A DNA stretch of 64,000 nt, from assembly GCA_012728115.1 (NCBI GenBank), contig JAAYFS010000015.1, positions 16,402-80,401 on the forward strand. Direction: 5' to 3'. The notes under the pieces are model-generated. The model was not told the DNA's origin. It made no database searches and saw only the letters and a list, made by a program, of their open reading frames with translations. The stretch comes from Bacillota bacterium. Lineage in GTDB: Bacteria; Bacillota; Limnochordia; Darwinibacteriales; JAAYFS01. The translations under genes and the position numbers were made by a program. Shown here piece after piece: positions 8,992-19,467 of this stretch. The stretch's first letter is position 1; each line of letters starts with the position of its first letter.

Positions 8992-10301
8992 TACTCTTTC
9001 ATCCAGTTCTTGGCATAGGGTTCTGCTACTTCAACCACGTTAAAATCAGGCACCAGAGCAGAACCCGTACCTTCTAAAGTGATAAGTGCTTTCGAAAGAA
9101 GTAAGAATTCGTTAGGCATCCTAAGGGGATGCTTTCTTACTAGTTCGAGTAAGTCTTCGATAATTTGGCTAAAATCCAGTTCCTTAAGGGTCTTTCCATA
9201 ATGATAATCCATTACTTCTTCTAAATCCAATACCAACTCTCTGCTCGGCTTAGCAATAAAAGCTTCTAGCTCCATGAGGATCTTTATGATGTCCTCGCTC
9301 TTCTTCTTAACTACCGCGACAAGCAAACGTGCTAAAGTTTGCATCGTTTTTTCGTCGATTCTACCCATCATACCAAAATCAATAATTCCTAATCTGCCAT
9401 CTTTTAAGACAAGTAAATTACCTGGATGCGGATCGGCGTGAAAAAATCCGTCCTCAAAAACTTGTTTCATAAAAGCGTGGGCAGCAATGTTTCCGATTTT
9501 CGCTATATCCATCTTACTTTGCTTAAGAGTAGCGATCTCACTTAGTTTATGACCATCAAGAAATTCCATCGTTAAAATCTTCTCGGTCGTAAACGACCAA
9601 TAAACCTCAGGAACCTTCACATTTTCCACATTTCTAAAGTTATACCTAAATCTTTCTATATTTCTTGCTTCCTTGGTATAATCAAGCTCTTTTTGAAGCA
9701 CGCGAGAAAATTCACTTACCATACCGATCACGTCGATATTATTTTTTGCTAAACGTTCGTTCACCGAGCGTGCCAAACTATACAGGATCTCTAAATCAGC
9801 TGTGATCACCTGCCGAACATTTGGTCGCTGAACCTTAACTACCACCTCAGTGCCATCACGCAATCGTCCTCTATGTACCTGCCCGATCGATGCGGCCGCT
9901 AAAGGTTGAGGTTCAAAGTAGTCGAAAACTTGATCTAAACTACATTTTAGCTCGCCTTCAATCTGTTTTTGTATTTTTAAAAACTCTACAGGCTGAACAT
10001 CGCTCTGGAGTTTTTCTAGTTCCTTAATTATATCTGGTGGGATAAGGTCTGGTCGGGTACTAAGTATTTGCCCGAATTTAATAAAGGTAGGTCCCAGCTC
10101 TTCAAATACCAACCGAATACGGGTTGCGAGCGACAAAGATGAATCTTGAGCCTTGTACGATTGGATTCTGCGGAAAGGAGGCAAGATATGGATTAAATCT
10201 GCTTGTTGGATAAGATAACCAAATCCATGGCGCAGCAAAATCTCTCCAATCTGCCTATATCGTCTTAAGTTTTGGTAACGCCGATTGAGCAAAAACGGCA
10301 T
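8622..10301 (-). CDS. UbiB/AarF/ABC1-family atypical kinase
   Basis: Member of the ABC1/ADCK/UbiB protein-kinase-like family, linked elsewhere to isoprenoid quinone or lipid homeostasis at the membrane; its substrate here is unknown. The alanine-rich loop AAASIGQVH replaces the usual glycine loop (about residue 135), the invariant lysine is in VVVKVQRP, and catalytic and metal sites are [10 protein letters not shown] and IDFGMMG. Two C-terminal membrane helices end the 559-residue protein. I use ATG 10299-10301, preceded by GGAGG; the open frame upstream is unrelated. It follows the phasin-like gene by 34 nt. Its last ~370 nt overlap the hpt run-on on the opposite strand. Confidence 0.9.
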   Translation of the reverse strand: MPFLLNRRYQNLRRYRQIGEILLRHGFGYLIQQADLIHILPPFRRIQSYKAQDSSLSLATRIRLVFEELGPTFIKFGQILSTRPDLIPPDIIKELEKLQSDVQPVEFLKIQKQIEGELKCSLDQVFDYFEPQPLAAASIGQVHRGRLRDGTEVVVKVQRPNVRQVITADLEILYSLARSVNERLAKNNIDVIGMVSEFSRVLQKELDYTKEARNIERFRYNFRNVENVKVPEVYWSFTTEKILTMEFLDGHKLSEIATLKQSKMDIAKIGNIAAHAFMKQVFEDGFFHADPHPGNLLVLKDGRLGIIDFGMMGRIDEKTMQTLARLLVAVVKKKSEDIIKILMELEAFIAKPSRELVLDLEEVMDYHYGKTLKELDFSQIIEDLLELVRKHPLRMPNEFLLLSKALITLEGTGSALVPDFNVVEVAEPYAKNWMKEYYSPTSVIERGIRSSTEWLETLSKLPSNLDSVLRTMDEGELRIRFQHEGLENFINRLDIISNRIAFGLITGALIVGSSLLFSIDSGPRFLQVPLIGLSGFFIAGIMGLWLLISILRSGRFLSV

Positions 10302-10335
10302 GTTCTCGCCTCCATTTTTCCGTTTTACTTCATTT

Positions 10336-10692
10336 TTATTCTTCAGAACCCTCTTCTGACTGTGTTTTTGGTTGTTCTTCGGATTCCTCTGGGGAAACAC
10401 CTAGTCTTTTCTCTAACTCTCTAACCCGATTTTCTAACTTACTAAACTCTTCTCGCGAAACTACTCCAACCTCTGTTTTTAATTTTTCTATTTCTTTCTG
10501 AATTCGGTCACGAATGTCCTCTTTTTCCTTTTCAATCCTTTTCATCCAAGTATTGAGTAACTCCTGACCTTCCGCTCTGGTTATTTCGCCGTCATTAACT
10601 AGGTCCTGAACAATCTCCTCTGCCTTTTCCTTGGTAAGTACTGCTAGCCCCAAACCAGTAACCGCCAACCTTTTGAGTGTTTCGTACAACAC
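10336..10692 (-). CDS. Phasin/PhaF-like coiled-coil protein
   Basis: Small protein (118 aa) with a hydrophobic N-terminal amphipathic stretch, then a highly charged helix (KRIEKEKEDIRDRIQKEIEK) and an acidic tail. This is the pattern of the polyhydroxyalkanoate-type phasin superfamily that is often encoded next to UbiB-family kinases in Bacillota. No PHA synthase is visible in the window, so a storage-granule role is not implied; membrane or lipid-surface association together with the kinase is a reasonable guess. Confidence 0.7.
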   Translation of the reverse strand: MLYETLKRLAVTGLGLAVLTKEKAEEIVQDLVNDGEITRAEGQELLNTWMKRIEKEKEDIRDRIQKEIEKLKTEVGVVSREEFSKLENRVRELEKRLGVSPEESEEQPKTQSEEGSEE

Positions 10693-10754
10693 TTCACATT
10701 CCTCCTAGGCAAGGTTTTTAAAGATTTTATATAAGTATACCACAAACGATAGGG

Positions 10755-10787
10755 AAAAAATGACGTTAACCAAGTGGATTAACGTCA
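10755..10787 (-). terminator. Rho-independent terminator
   Basis: A 9-bp perfect stem (TGACGTTAA / TTAACGTCA) with a 9-nt loop is followed on the minus strand by six Ts. It ends the transcript of the P-loop protein gene that stops at 10824. Confidence 0.8.
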
Positions 10788-10823
10788 GTGCGGTGAATAA
10801 GCAAAGGAATAAGTATTAAAGTA

Positions 10824-11198
10824 TTATTCATAAAAAGATTTTGCTCGCAATTCACTGAGAGCTGTTTCAATTAATTCTTCGGGTAAAAAACCATCCGTTG
10901 TAATAAATATATCTGCGTTTTCGCGTGCATCTTTGAGGATTTCTTTTTGGCGGTTATGGGTTTCAATCCCCCACCGAACAGCCTTTCTTTGTTTGGTTGT
11001 TTCATATGTGCACTCTAAGTATATCAATACATCAGGGTTTTTACGTCGCCAAAACCTCGGACTAACAGAATGCTCTTGAGCAATACTATGCGCATTCAAA
11101 CCCAGCTTTCGCAAACCATTTTGTAAAGTAGTCTTACCTGCCGCACATACTCCAACGATTATGATCAATGGACGCCTATCGCCATTACTACTTGTCAT
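10824..11198 (-). CDS. Small P-loop NTPase of unknown role
   Basis: 124-residue protein with a Walker A motif GVCAAGKTT (about residues 17-25), hydrophobic strand LIIIV before it, and VLIYLECTYE like the second strand of shikimate/adenylate kinase-type folds. It has no recognisable lid or substrate motif, so it may be a small nucleotide-dependent kinase or a GTPase-like regulator. It lies 19 nt downstream of the SpoIIE-type phosphatase gene and is followed by a terminator, so the two are probably cotranscribed. Confidence 0.65.
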   Translation of the reverse strand: MTSSNGDRRPLIIIVGVCAAGKTTLQNGLRKLGLNAHSIAQEHSVSPRFWRRKNPDVLIYLECTYETTKQRKAVRWGIETHNRQKEILKDARENADIFITTDGFLPEELIETALSELRAKSFYE

Positions 11199-11217
11199 TT
11201 AGTTCACATCCATCTAT

Positions 11218-11922
11218 TTAGAAAGGATAAGAAACCATCATTCTTCTAATGCCTAGCTCTTTATCTCGATCATACACAGCTAAGGCAGCTACAAGCATAT
11301 CGTCTTTCGGCTTTCCTTTTTCCGCTTGGATCGCATAGTCGATCAGTCTATCTGCCACAGTTTGCGGACAATCCTGATGTTGAGCAATAATTTTTTGGAC
11401 TTCCTCTAACGAAAACAGATACTCTCCACTATATCGACCTGCATGCACCACTCCATCGGTAAAACCGACTACCATCGTACCTGGATACATCGGCCAATGA
11501 GAGATCGAAGGGCGATTATGGCGATGAACTCCGATCGGAGTAACATCTGAATCTAGACAACTCGATCCGTCAATTTGCATTATAATAACGGGGCAATTAG
11601 AGTTTCGCGAAACAACAAGCACTCGATGATCTAGATCCGCAGTTAAAACAGTTAAAGTCGCCGATACTTTGCCATCCCGCAGAGTATAAAGATAATCGCT
11701 TGCGGTTCGCATCACTGCACCATCTCTGGCACCTTCCGCAATGAGATTAGCCGCTTTAATCGCAACTTGATGGCTAAGTCTTTTTGCACTCCGTCCATGC
11801 CCTTGACCATCGACAATAACGATCGACATTCCGCCCCGTGGTCTTTCTACCACTTCGACTGAATCGCCGCTCCCCCCAACGGCATACTTGCCAACCTTAG
11901 CAATTCCGATTCGAATCTCCAT
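11218..11922 (-). CDS. SpoIIE-domain PP2C-type serine/threonine phosphatase
   Basis: Stand-alone PP2C/SpoIIE phosphatase domain (234 aa) without membrane segments or sensor domain. Metal-binding motifs are visible: VIVDGQGHG (about residue 36), GFTDGVVHA (about 155) and KPKDDM (about 208). Such proteins usually dephosphorylate anti-anti-sigma factors or similar regulators; no partner-switch gene is nearby, so the target is unknown. It lies just upstream of the P-loop gene in the same direction. Confidence 0.82.
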   Translation of the reverse strand: MEIRIGIAKVGKYAVGGSGDSVEVVERPRGGMSIVIVDGQGHGRSAKRLSHQVAIKAANLIAEGARDGAVMRTASDYLYTLRDGKVSATLTVLTADLDHRVLVVSRNSNCPVIIMQIDGSSCLDSDVTPIGVHRHNRPSISHWPMYPGTMVVGFTDGVVHAGRYSGEYLFSLEEVQKIIAQHQDCPQTVADRLIDYAIQAEKGKPKDDMLVAALAVYDRDKELGIRRMMVSYPF

Positions 11923-11946
11923 CTGTTCTTCAATCCAATCCTGTTA

Positions 11947-12501
11947 TTACTTTAACCAGCCAAAAGAGTTCACTGCCTGGATCCAATAGGCTGCATAATC
12001 ACCATCATACTTGCTGTTATCAATTATGTATGCAAGGTACACTACATAATCACCTTTTTGAAAGAATACGGTACGCAACATCCAGGTTTTACTGTCTAGA
12101 CCAGTTCCTCGAAATGCGTAAAAATGAGCAGTCTCGTCGTTGCTGGTAGTGATTTGTCTATCAGCAATTACACTCTTATTACTAAAGGCTGGTTTAAACC
12201 TAGCTTCAATGCTATCTTGAACGGCCTTGATATTCTTACTCTTAATCACACCGACTTCCATAATAATTGAAGCGTTATTGAAAGTCATCTCGAGTATCTT
12301 TGCCCCAAAAAGATTCTTCTGGACATAACGTTCAGCTGAGGAAGGTACGAGCACTTCAAAATAAGGTTGTTCCTCGATAAAATACCAATAATTATCTAAG
12401 TCTGAAAGATATAATTCGCCAGCAAACGCATAATCTCCAGCAAGATTTATCAGGGATAAAAGAACTAGTGCTAAAGCAGACACTGAAAACAGTTTTTTCA
12501 A
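11947..12501 (-). CDS. Secreted protein of unknown function
   Basis: I place the start at TTG 12499-12501, preceded by AGAGGG, because the open frame further upstream runs through the yajC terminator. The 185-residue product then begins with KKLF and a classic signal peptide ending AGDYAFA. The mature part has several aromatic-rich strands (YWYFIEEQPYFEVLVP, FYAFRGTGL, YVVYLAYI). The size and strand pattern recall PsbP/DUF1795-like lipid- or surface-binding folds, but I do not recognise the family. It lies 24 nt upstream of the phosphatase gene. Confidence 0.6.
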   Translation of the reverse strand: MKKLFSVSALALVLLSLINLAGDYAFAGELYLSDLDNYWYFIEEQPYFEVLVPSSAERYVQKNLFGAKILEMTFNNASIIMEVGVIKSKNIKAVQDSIEARFKPAFSNKSVIADRQITTSNDETAHFYAFRGTGLDSKTWMLRTVFFQKGDYVVYLAYIIDNSKYDGDYAAYWIQAVNSFGWLK

Positions 12502-12547
12502 AACAATCCCTCTTTCTAAAAATAGTGATATAATTTTGGGGAATAAC

Positions 12548-12573
12548 AAAAACCACCAGGCACGGGTGGTTTT
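12548..12573 (-). terminator. Rho-independent terminator after yajC
   Basis: Stem CCACC / GGTGG extended by A/T pairs, with T-runs on both sides. It lies just downstream of the yajC stop and just upstream of the next start codon, and could work in both directions. Confidence 0.75.
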
Positions 12574-12580
12574 TATTATA

Positions 12581-12871
12581 CTATTTTGCCACAGAAGCGA
12601 TACCAGAGCGGGTAATTTTGATTTCAACATTTTCAGCTACTTTGAGTGTGACTACATCATCTTTTATGGCTGTAATCTCTCCGTGTATTCCACCCAGGGT
12701 AACAACTTTATTACCTTTCTTCAAAGAACCTAACATTTCTTGTCTTTTTTTCTCCTGTTGTTGCTGTGGTCTAAGTAAGAAGAAATAGAAAACAAGAAAC
12801 ATGATGCCAAAACTAACTAACAAAGATAACCACCCTGCAGTTGCTGGAACGGGTTCAACTTCTAAAAACAT
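12581..12871 (-). CDS. yajC: Preprotein translocase accessory subunit YajC
   Basis: Small single-span membrane protein of the Sec holotranslocon (96 aa). It has one N-terminal helix (LLVSFGIMFLVFYFFLLRPQ), the usual RPQQQQEKKRQEM junction and the cytoplasmic beta domain KGNKVVTLGGIHGEI. It follows tgt, as in most bacteria (queA-tgt-yajC). Ribosome site GAAAGGGGG precedes the ATG. Confidence 0.93.
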   Translation of the reverse strand: MFLEVEPVPATAGWLSLLVSFGIMFLVFYFFLLRPQQQQEKKRQEMLGSLKKGNKVVTLGGIHGEITAIKDDVVTLKVAENVEIKITRSGIASVAK

Positions 12872-12943
12872 AGTAAACCCCCTTTCAATAGTGTTACATA
12901 CTATTCTTCGTGAATTTCTGACAATTTCCTGCCTATTCCTTAT

Positions 12944-14056
<1,113 letters not shown>

Positions 14057-14075
14057 CTAAAAAACGCTCCTACAT

Positions 14076-15104
14076 CTATTTTATCAACATTGCATCACCA
14101 AAGCTGTAGAATCTGTAGTTATTCTCAATCGCTTCATGATAAGCATTCCGAATGGTATCAACTCCCGCAAAAGCAGAAACCAACATTAGAAGACTTGATC
14201 TTGGTAAATGAAAATTCGTAATCAAGGCATCGATAATTTTGAAACGATAACCAGGATAAATATAAATATCGGTCCAACCAGAACCACCTTTGATCGAGCC
14301 ATCATCATTCGCTAAGGTCTCTAGAGTTCGTGCCGTTGTGGTGCCAACTGCAACGACTCCTCCTCCTTTTTGTTTTCTTTCGTTGATTATCGCTGCATTT
14401 TCTTCACTTAGATAGTAGTATTCAGAGTGCATTACATGTTCTTCGATATTTTCAGTTTGAACTGGTCTAAAGGTTCCTATTCCGACATGCAATGTAAGGG
14501 GAACAATTGCGATCCCTTTTTCTTTTATTTTCTCCAATAACTCTTCCGTAAAATGTAACCCAGCAGTTGGAGCAGCAACCGAACCCGAATGCGAGGAATA
14601 AACTGTCTGATACCGTTCTGAGTCATCGAGCTCCTCGTTTATGTATGGTGGTAGAGGAGTCTTACCAAGTTCATTTAGAACCTCTTCGAATTCACCTTCA
14701 AATACAAATTCCACTATCCTACCACCTGTATTAGTAACGTCCTTAATTTTGGCTTGTAATTTGCCTGCAAAATCAATTACCATTCCTGCCCTGGCTCTTC
14801 TGCCTGGTTTTACTAAGACTTCCCAACTATTATCACTAAAAGGCCTTAGTAGTAAGAATTCCACTTTACCCCCTGAATCTTGTCGTCTTCCAATGAGGCG
14901 AGCTGGGATCACTCGTGTATCGTTTATTACGAGACAATCGCTCTCGGATAACTCTTCGAGTATGTTATAAAAACGCTTATGAACAAAATGATCAGAATTT
15001 TGAAACCGCTCTAAAACCATTAACTTCGAATGATCCCGGGGTTCAACAGGCTTTTGTGCGATAGATTCTTCTGGTAATTGAAAATCGAATTCTTCTATTC
15101 TCAT
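14076..15104 (-). CDS. queA: S-adenosylmethionine:tRNA ribosyltransferase-isomerase
   Basis: Transfers the ribosyl part of SAM to preQ1-tRNA to give epoxyqueuosine. At 342 aa it is full length, beginning with the family start [23 protein letters not shown] and carrying [23 protein letters not shown] and [20 protein letters not shown]. It lies immediately upstream of tgt, and 13 nt downstream of rsgI, so the queuosine genes may be read partly from the sigI promoter. Confidence 0.96.
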   Translation of the reverse strand: MRIEEFDFQLPEESIAQKPVEPRDHSKLMVLERFQNSDHFVHKRFYNILEELSESDCLVINDTRVIPARLIGRRQDSGGKVEFLLLRPFSDNSWEVLVKPGRRARAGMVIDFAGKLQAKIKDVTNTGGRIVEFVFEGEFEEVLNELGKTPLPPYINEELDDSERYQTVYSSHSGSVAAPTAGLHFTEELLEKIKEKGIAIVPLTLHVGIGTFRPVQTENIEEHVMHSEYYYLSEENAAIINERKQKGGGVVAVGTTTARTLETLANDDGSIKGGSGWTDIYIYPGYRFKIIDALITNFHLPRSSLLMLVSAFAGVDTIRNAYHEAIENNYRFYSFGDAMLIK

Positions 15105-15116
15105 TGCTATTATGTT

Positions 15117-16088
15117 TTACTCCCCTCTTAAGGTCGTTTGGAAAAATATACTTCCAGACTCTCCTCTATCTGTTAATGAAAACCTCGATGAATCTGAAGT
15201 AACGCTTTCCCGACTCCAAGAAGGAGGTGCAAAATTAGGACGATTGATTACAAATTCATACTTGCGCTCGTCTCCATCCTTCTCCATCGTAGCCGAAATT
15301 GTTGTTACTTCATCTTGTTCTGGTTGGAATTGTTCCATTACTACTTGGAGAGAGCCTTCCGCTTCATATTCTTCTGGCATTACATGAGTAGCTATATAAT
15401 GTGCTGGTGACATCCCAGCTTCACGCGCCAAATCACGGATTTCTGGTGGGATCTGAACGATCCTAACATTCGCTTGATAGACCTTATTGATTGTCTCTAC
15501 TATCTCCTCATCAATTTCATAAAACTCTGTTCGTGTTGTGCTTGCAAGCATTTCTACTGTTTCTGCCCTTAAATTCTCATTCGTTGCAGTAACAGGATCT
15601 TCCAACTCGTGATTCCTTGCTATCGTTACAACAATCTCGTTTTCTCCAACTTGGAGATATCCATCCATTTCAGCTCGGTTTCCGATCGTTTCGATAGCTT
15701 GCTCAAAAGTTTTACCGACAACTTTGACATTCCTAAGAAGTTCTTTGCCATCATCATTCAAGCCCTCTACCTTAATAACACGTTGGTGTTTGTTTAAGGT
15801 CAGCTCCACGCTGGGGTTGATATCCACCGTTATGTAATAAGCTGCTAGTCTACCGCCAGGGATATAAAATTGAGTTCCATACAATCCAGCGGAAACGAGA
15901 GCAAGAAATATCATGGCAACTACTGAATACATTAAGGTGTTGGACCTAGTCCGATATGGGAAGTAAATTTCTTCACCTACACAGACTGGTTTTGTACACT
16001 TTACTCGTAAGAATTCTCCTTGGAAAGTCATGACGACCACTTTGTTTTTGGGTGCAATTTCTACGACTATCCCTTTCCCCCGCATCAT
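15117..16088 (-). CDS. rsgI: RsgI-family transmembrane anti-sigma-I factor
   Basis: Membrane anti-sigma factor that holds SigI. The N-terminal ~60 residues match the RsgI anti-sigma domain (GKGIVVEIAPKNKVVVMT), followed by one membrane helix (about residues 57-78). The extracellular part then has VDINPSVELTLN, the conserved site where RsgI proteins cleave themselves between Asn and Pro. No carbohydrate-binding module follows, unlike clostridial cellulose sensors; the tail is an unrecognised ~200-residue domain. I start at ATG 16086-16088, 5 nt after GGAGG. The gene lies 14 nt after sigI. Confidence 0.88.
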   Translation of the reverse strand: MMRGKGIVVEIAPKNKVVVMTFQGEFLRVKCTKPVCVGEEIYFPYRTRSNTLMYSVVAMIFLALVSAGLYGTQFYIPGGRLAAYYITVDINPSVELTLNKHQRVIKVEGLNDDGKELLRNVKVVGKTFEQAIETIGNRAEMDGYLQVGENEIVVTIARNHELEDPVTATNENLRAETVEMLASTTRTEFYEIDEEIVETINKVYQANVRIVQIPPEIRDLAREAGMSPAHYIATHVMPEEYEAEGSLQVVMEQFQPEQDEVTTISATMEKDGDERKYEFVINRPNFAPPSWSRESVTSDSSRFSLTDRGESGSIFFQTTLRGE

Positions 16089-16102
16089 GGCTTCCTCCAA
16101 TC

Positions 16103-16849
16103 TTAAACCTTTTTTAAATACTCTTGCAGAAAGTAGAATTCCCCAATTAAGATTAAGGTTAGGGTAATGATATACTTTCTTTGCCGTTCGAGAGTTTTAC
16201 GACTGACGCTTACCCTCTCTTGCAATGCCTTTAATGGCAATGCCCGCCTTTTCAACAAATACTCCTTCAGTTTTTCATCTTCAGCCATGGTTCTTGCTAC
16301 TTCTAGAGCCCTTCTGCGAGCGTCTTCATGTTTTGGTGAGATTTTTACTAGTTCTGAAAAACTGATTCCATAATCACTGAGCATTTGGTTTAATCTAAAG
16401 ATCTCTTCTCTATACTCTTCGCCCTCCCGTTGTCTCTGTTGTTCATATAGAGCATTTCGTAACTCTATTCGGTTGATTGTCCCAACCTCGTTGTCATCGT
16501 CCTCAAACGAGGATAATGGTATCTCTGAATGCTTAGAACTCCTTTTGCGGTAGTAGTCTACCATGCGACGTTTAATGACCATTTCCGCAAAACTTAAAAA
16601 CGATGCACCTGCATTACTATTATAAGCACTGATGGCTTCATTAAATGCCATCATCGCAATACTTGCTTCATCATCACGACCCAGGACAAGGTACTTTTTT
16701 GCGCTACCAGAGGCGACTCTTAAATAAAATGGACGATAATCTCTTAATAATTGCTCACGCGCTTGTTTGTCTCCCTCTTGAGCTTTGGCAACCAAGTAAC
16801 CTATTTCGGCCTTTTGTTCCTGCTGCAAAACTGGATCCATTACCATCAT
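16103..16849 (-). CDS. sigI: RNA polymerase sigma factor SigI
   Basis: Alternative sigma factor of the SigI family (heat/cell-envelope stress or polysaccharide sensing in relatives). At 248 aa it has the region-2-like part DYRPFYLRVASGSAKKYL, the conserved DEASIAMMAFNEAISAYN and GASFLSFAEMVIKRRMVDYYRKRS, and a C-terminal domain with KISPKHEDARRRALEVA and a helix-turn-helix (SVSRKTLERQRKYI). Partner of the rsgI gene immediately downstream. A SigI-type promoter lies in the 48-nt gap before it. AAGGAGG precedes the ATG. Confidence 0.93.
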   Translation of the reverse strand: MMVMDPVLQQEQKAEIGYLVAKAQEGDKQAREQLLRDYRPFYLRVASGSAKKYLVLGRDDEASIAMMAFNEAISAYNSNAGASFLSFAEMVIKRRMVDYYRKRSSKHSEIPLSSFEDDDNEVGTINRIELRNALYEQQRQREGEEYREEIFRLNQMLSDYGISFSELVKISPKHEDARRRALEVARTMAEDEKLKEYLLKRRALPLKALQERVSVSRKTLERQRKYIITLTLILIGEFYFLQEYLKKV

Positions 16850-16869
16850 TTTTCCTCCTTGTAAAGAAG

Positions 16870-16896
16870 TTCGCCGTGCAAAAAAATTTAAGGGGT
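16870..16896 (-). promoter_or_regulatory. Predicted SigI-dependent promoter of sigI-rsgI
   Basis: On the minus strand ACCCCT (continuing TAAA) and CGAA are separated by 17 nt. This matches the known SigI signatures (-35 ACCCC/CCCCYYAAA, -10 CGWA). It lies in the short gap between era and sigI and would give an autoregulated sigI-rsgI transcript. Sequence match only. Confidence 0.6.
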
Positions 16897-16897
16897 T

Positions 16898-17782
16898 CTA
16901 CTCATATCCCAGACTTTTTAACATCCGAGCCTTATTGCGCCAATCTTTGTTAACCTTTACCCACAAATCTAGGTAGACTTGTGTTCCCAATAGTGCCTCA
17001 ATCTGGTGTCTCGCGCCTGTCCCAATTGTTTTCAGCATCCGTCCTTGTTTTCCGATCACAATTCCTTTTTGAGAATCGCGTTCTAAATAAATGGTTGCAC
17101 GAATTCTCACAAGATCCTTGGTTTCATCATTTACCATTTCATCAACATCGACGGCCACCGAGTGAGGAATTTCTTGATGGGTATTGAGTAGGATTTGTTC
17201 TCTAATAAATTCAGCCACGATAAATCTCTCTGGGTGATCTACTACCCAGTCATCTGGATAATACTTCGGCCCCTCGGGTAAGAGTTTGACGATCGAGCTA
17301 ACTAAAACATCCAGATTGCAATGATTTATTGCTGAAAAAGAAATGATTTGATTAAAAGCTAGTTTGGATTCTATTTCTTTTTGGAACTCGGAAAGTTCTT
17401 CAACAGTTACCAGATCCGACTTATTGATCCCTAAGATTATTGGAGAATCGACTTTATTAAGATATTCAACTATTCGATCCTCTAACTTGGTCCATCTCCC
17501 CGCTTCGACAAGAAATAACACGACATCTACTTCTTGCAAAGCATTGATCGCAACTTTCACCATGTATTCACCAAGTTTATGTAATGGTTCGTGAATACCT
17601 GGAGTATCCAAAAAGACAATCTGACTATCATCTTTTGTTAAAATGCATTGAATAGTATTACGCGTAGTTTGTGGCTTATCGGAAACGATAACAACCTTTT
17701 GCCCAATTAGAGCGTTTAATAACGTAGATTTTCCTACATTTGGTCGACCAACTACTGCAACAAAACCTGATTTAAACGACAT
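16898..17782 (-). CDS. era: GTPase Era
   Basis: Ribosome-assembly GTPase that binds the 3' end of 16S rRNA. G-domain motifs G1 GRPNVGKST, G3 LDTPG, G4 NKSD are present in the first ~125 residues, and the C-terminal KH domain shows GIVIGKQGRMLKTIG (about 245-260). Length 294 aa is standard. AAAAGGAGG precedes the ATG. It lies between a GNAT gene and sigI. Confidence 0.97.
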   Translation of the reverse strand: MSFKSGFVAVVGRPNVGKSTLLNALIGQKVVIVSDKPQTTRNTIQCILTKDDSQIVFLDTPGIHEPLHKLGEYMVKVAINALQEVDVVLFLVEAGRWTKLEDRIVEYLNKVDSPIILGINKSDLVTVEELSEFQKEIESKLAFNQIISFSAINHCNLDVLVSSIVKLLPEGPKYYPDDWVVDHPERFIVAEFIREQILLNTHQEIPHSVAVDVDEMVNDETKDLVRIRATIYLERDSQKGIVIGKQGRMLKTIGTGARHQIEALLGTQVYLDLWVKVNKDWRNKARMLKSLGYE

Positions 17783-17807
17783 AAGATCCTCCTTTTGCTT
17801 ATGCCCA

Positions 17808-18260
17808 TTACAACTGCTTTTGTAGGACTAAACGATCTTCACCCTGACCATATTCGTTTGGGCAAAATTCCGCTTGGATAAACCCAAGTTTTCGATAAAG
17901 ACGGAGTGCTCGTCCATTTTCTGGACCCACTGTTAGTTTGACTAATTCAATTCCTTCTTCTTTTAATTTCGCTAGACTTTTTTGCATCAGTTTGGTTCCT
18001 AGACCTTGACCTCTTAATGGTTGTTTTACGGACAAAGCGAATAAATACGCCATTTGCGGATTTGTGAAATCCCGCATATATTCTGCAGAAGCGACTACTT
18101 CACCATCTGAATTCATAAGCACGTACACTTTACCATATCGAATGAACGGGACTAGAAACCATTCGTTCATCGCTCCTTCACCAAAGGCTTCGGTTTCGAT
18201 TTCTTGAACTTGGTAAATTACACTATAATCTATTTCGTTGATCTCTTTGAAAAAATACAC
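17808..18260 (-). CDS. GNAT-family N-acetyltransferase
   Basis: 150-residue acetyltransferase of the GNAT fold. The acetyl-CoA site PLRGQGLGTKLMQKSL (about residues 78-93) and the following VGPENGRALRLYRKLGF are clear. GTG start with GGGTGGG upstream. It sits between cdd and era, a place usually without such a gene in Bacillus. The substrate (protein N-terminus or small molecule) cannot be told. Confidence 0.85.
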   Translation of the reverse strand: MYFFKEINEIDYSVIYQVQEIETEAFGEGAMNEWFLVPFIRYGKVYVLMNSDGEVVASAEYMRDFTNPQMAYLFALSVKQPLRGQGLGTKLMQKSLAKLKEEGIELVKLTVGPENGRALRLYRKLGFIQAEFCPNEYGQGEDRLVLQKQL

Positions 18261-18271
18261 TTAATCCCACC

Positions 18272-18682
18272 CTAGTTTGTGTCCAAGCTAAAACTTAATG
18301 GTAATAATTCGGAAATCGAAAATATTTCGTAATCTCCTTTTAGATTAGCTAGGCAAATTTGAACATCTTTTGTGAAAAAATCCGAAAGTACTTGGCGACA
18401 AATTCCACACGGACTACATACTCCTTCCGTATCGGCCACCACAGCTAGTGCTAAAAAATCTCGTTCACCTTCAGATATCGCTTTAAAAACCGCTGTACGT
18501 TCTGCACAAATCGTAGCGCCAAAGGATGAGTTCTCGATATTGCAACCATGAAAAATTCTGCCTCGCTTAGTTAAGAGTGCTGCTCCAACCTTAAAATTGG
18601 AATACGGAGCGTAGGCCTTTGTTCGAGCATATTCTGCTTCTTCGATTAGGCTGCGAAAATTTATGTCGTGACGTTGTTCCAT
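18272..18682 (-). CDS. cdd: Cytidine deaminase
   Basis: Zinc enzyme converting cytidine/deoxycytidine to uridine forms. At 136 aa it is the tetrameric type. The catalytic glutamate and zinc ligands are in TICAERTAVFKA (CAE) and SPCGICRQVL (PCxxC). Start ATG 18680-18682 is chosen because GGAGG lies 8 nt upstream; the ATG five codons earlier has no site. Lies in the conserved ybeY-dgkA-cdd-era order. Confidence 0.96.
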   Translation of the reverse strand: MEQRHDINFRSLIEEAEYARTKAYAPYSNFKVGAALLTKRGRIFHGCNIENSSFGATICAERTAVFKAISEGERDFLALAVVADTEGVCSPCGICRQVLSDFFTKDVQICLANLKGDYEIFSISELLPLSFSLDTN

Positions 18683-18738
18683 TATTTTAACCTCCAAGTC
18701 ACCTACTTAAATTATAACAAATTAATCAAAAATTTCCC

Positions 18739-19431
18739 TCAGCCCTTTAATTGGAAAAATAACAATGTGACTAGAGTACCTAGGATAGCGCCAACAATTA
18801 CCTCCCACAGGGTATGGATTTTACCTTCAACACGGCTTTGGGCTAAAAGTATCGCCAAAACGTACCCCAAAACCACTACAAAACCTTCCCCAACAAGAAA
18901 AATCGCAGTTGCTATACTAAAGCCCACTGCTGCATGTCCTGATGGCATTCCGCCCTGGAGAAACCTCGTATGTCCTCCAAATGCTTTGGTCATAATCACT
19001 AGCGAAATTACTACTACCAAAGAAAAAATGATTAAGTGCGAGTTCATTAAACTATGGCGTACAACCTCTGGCCTAAAATTCAAAATTCTTTCACTAAAAA
19101 TCAAGTAACCAACAAAAACAGAAATCATAGAAGTAACCAACACCGCACCTGCCGCGACATTTTTGGCAACCCGAGCGATCGGATGGTATTCTTGCGTAAC
19201 AAGGTTGACCACTTCTTCGATTGCGGTATTAACCATTTCGGCGGAGATGACTGATCCAATAGTAAGTAATAAAATCAAAAGTTCTAAACGTGAAATGTTT
19301 AGTAGTATCGAAAGAATAAAAACCAAGAGTCCAGTAATAAAATGAATCTTCATATTTCTTTGGGTTTTAAAAGCAAAAATAATACCTTGGATCGCACAAC
19401 TAAAACTTTCACTCAAATTCTTAGTTCGCAA
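18739..19431 (-). CDS. Diacylglycerol/undecaprenol kinase fused to PAP2 phosphatase
   Basis: Two-domain membrane protein (230 aa). Residues 1-118 are a DgkA-type lipid kinase with EMVNTAIEEVVNLV, the active-site helix, followed by the usual last helices. Residues ~120-230 are a PAP2 phosphatase-like domain with GGMPSGHAAVGFS and SRVEGKIHTLWEVIVG, where the final catalytic-site segment has H but Glu in place of the usual Asp. Kinase and phosphatase in one chain would recycle undecaprenol and undecaprenyl phosphate for wall synthesis. TTG start after AAGGAGGG. Such fusions occur in some Bacillota. Confidence 0.87.
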   Translation of the reverse strand: MRTKNLSESFSCAIQGIIFAFKTQRNMKIHFITGLLVFILSILLNISRLELLILLLTIGSVISAEMVNTAIEEVVNLVTQEYHPIARVAKNVAAGAVLVTSMISVFVGYLIFSERILNFRPEVVRHSLMNSHLIIFSLVVVISLVIMTKAFGGHTRFLQGGMPSGHAAVGFSIATAIFLVGEGFVVVLGYVLAILLAQSRVEGKIHTLWEVIVGAILGTLVTLLFFQLKG

Positions 19432-19467
19432 ATTCCTGCCCTCCTTAGAAACCTATCCTTCGGAGAG

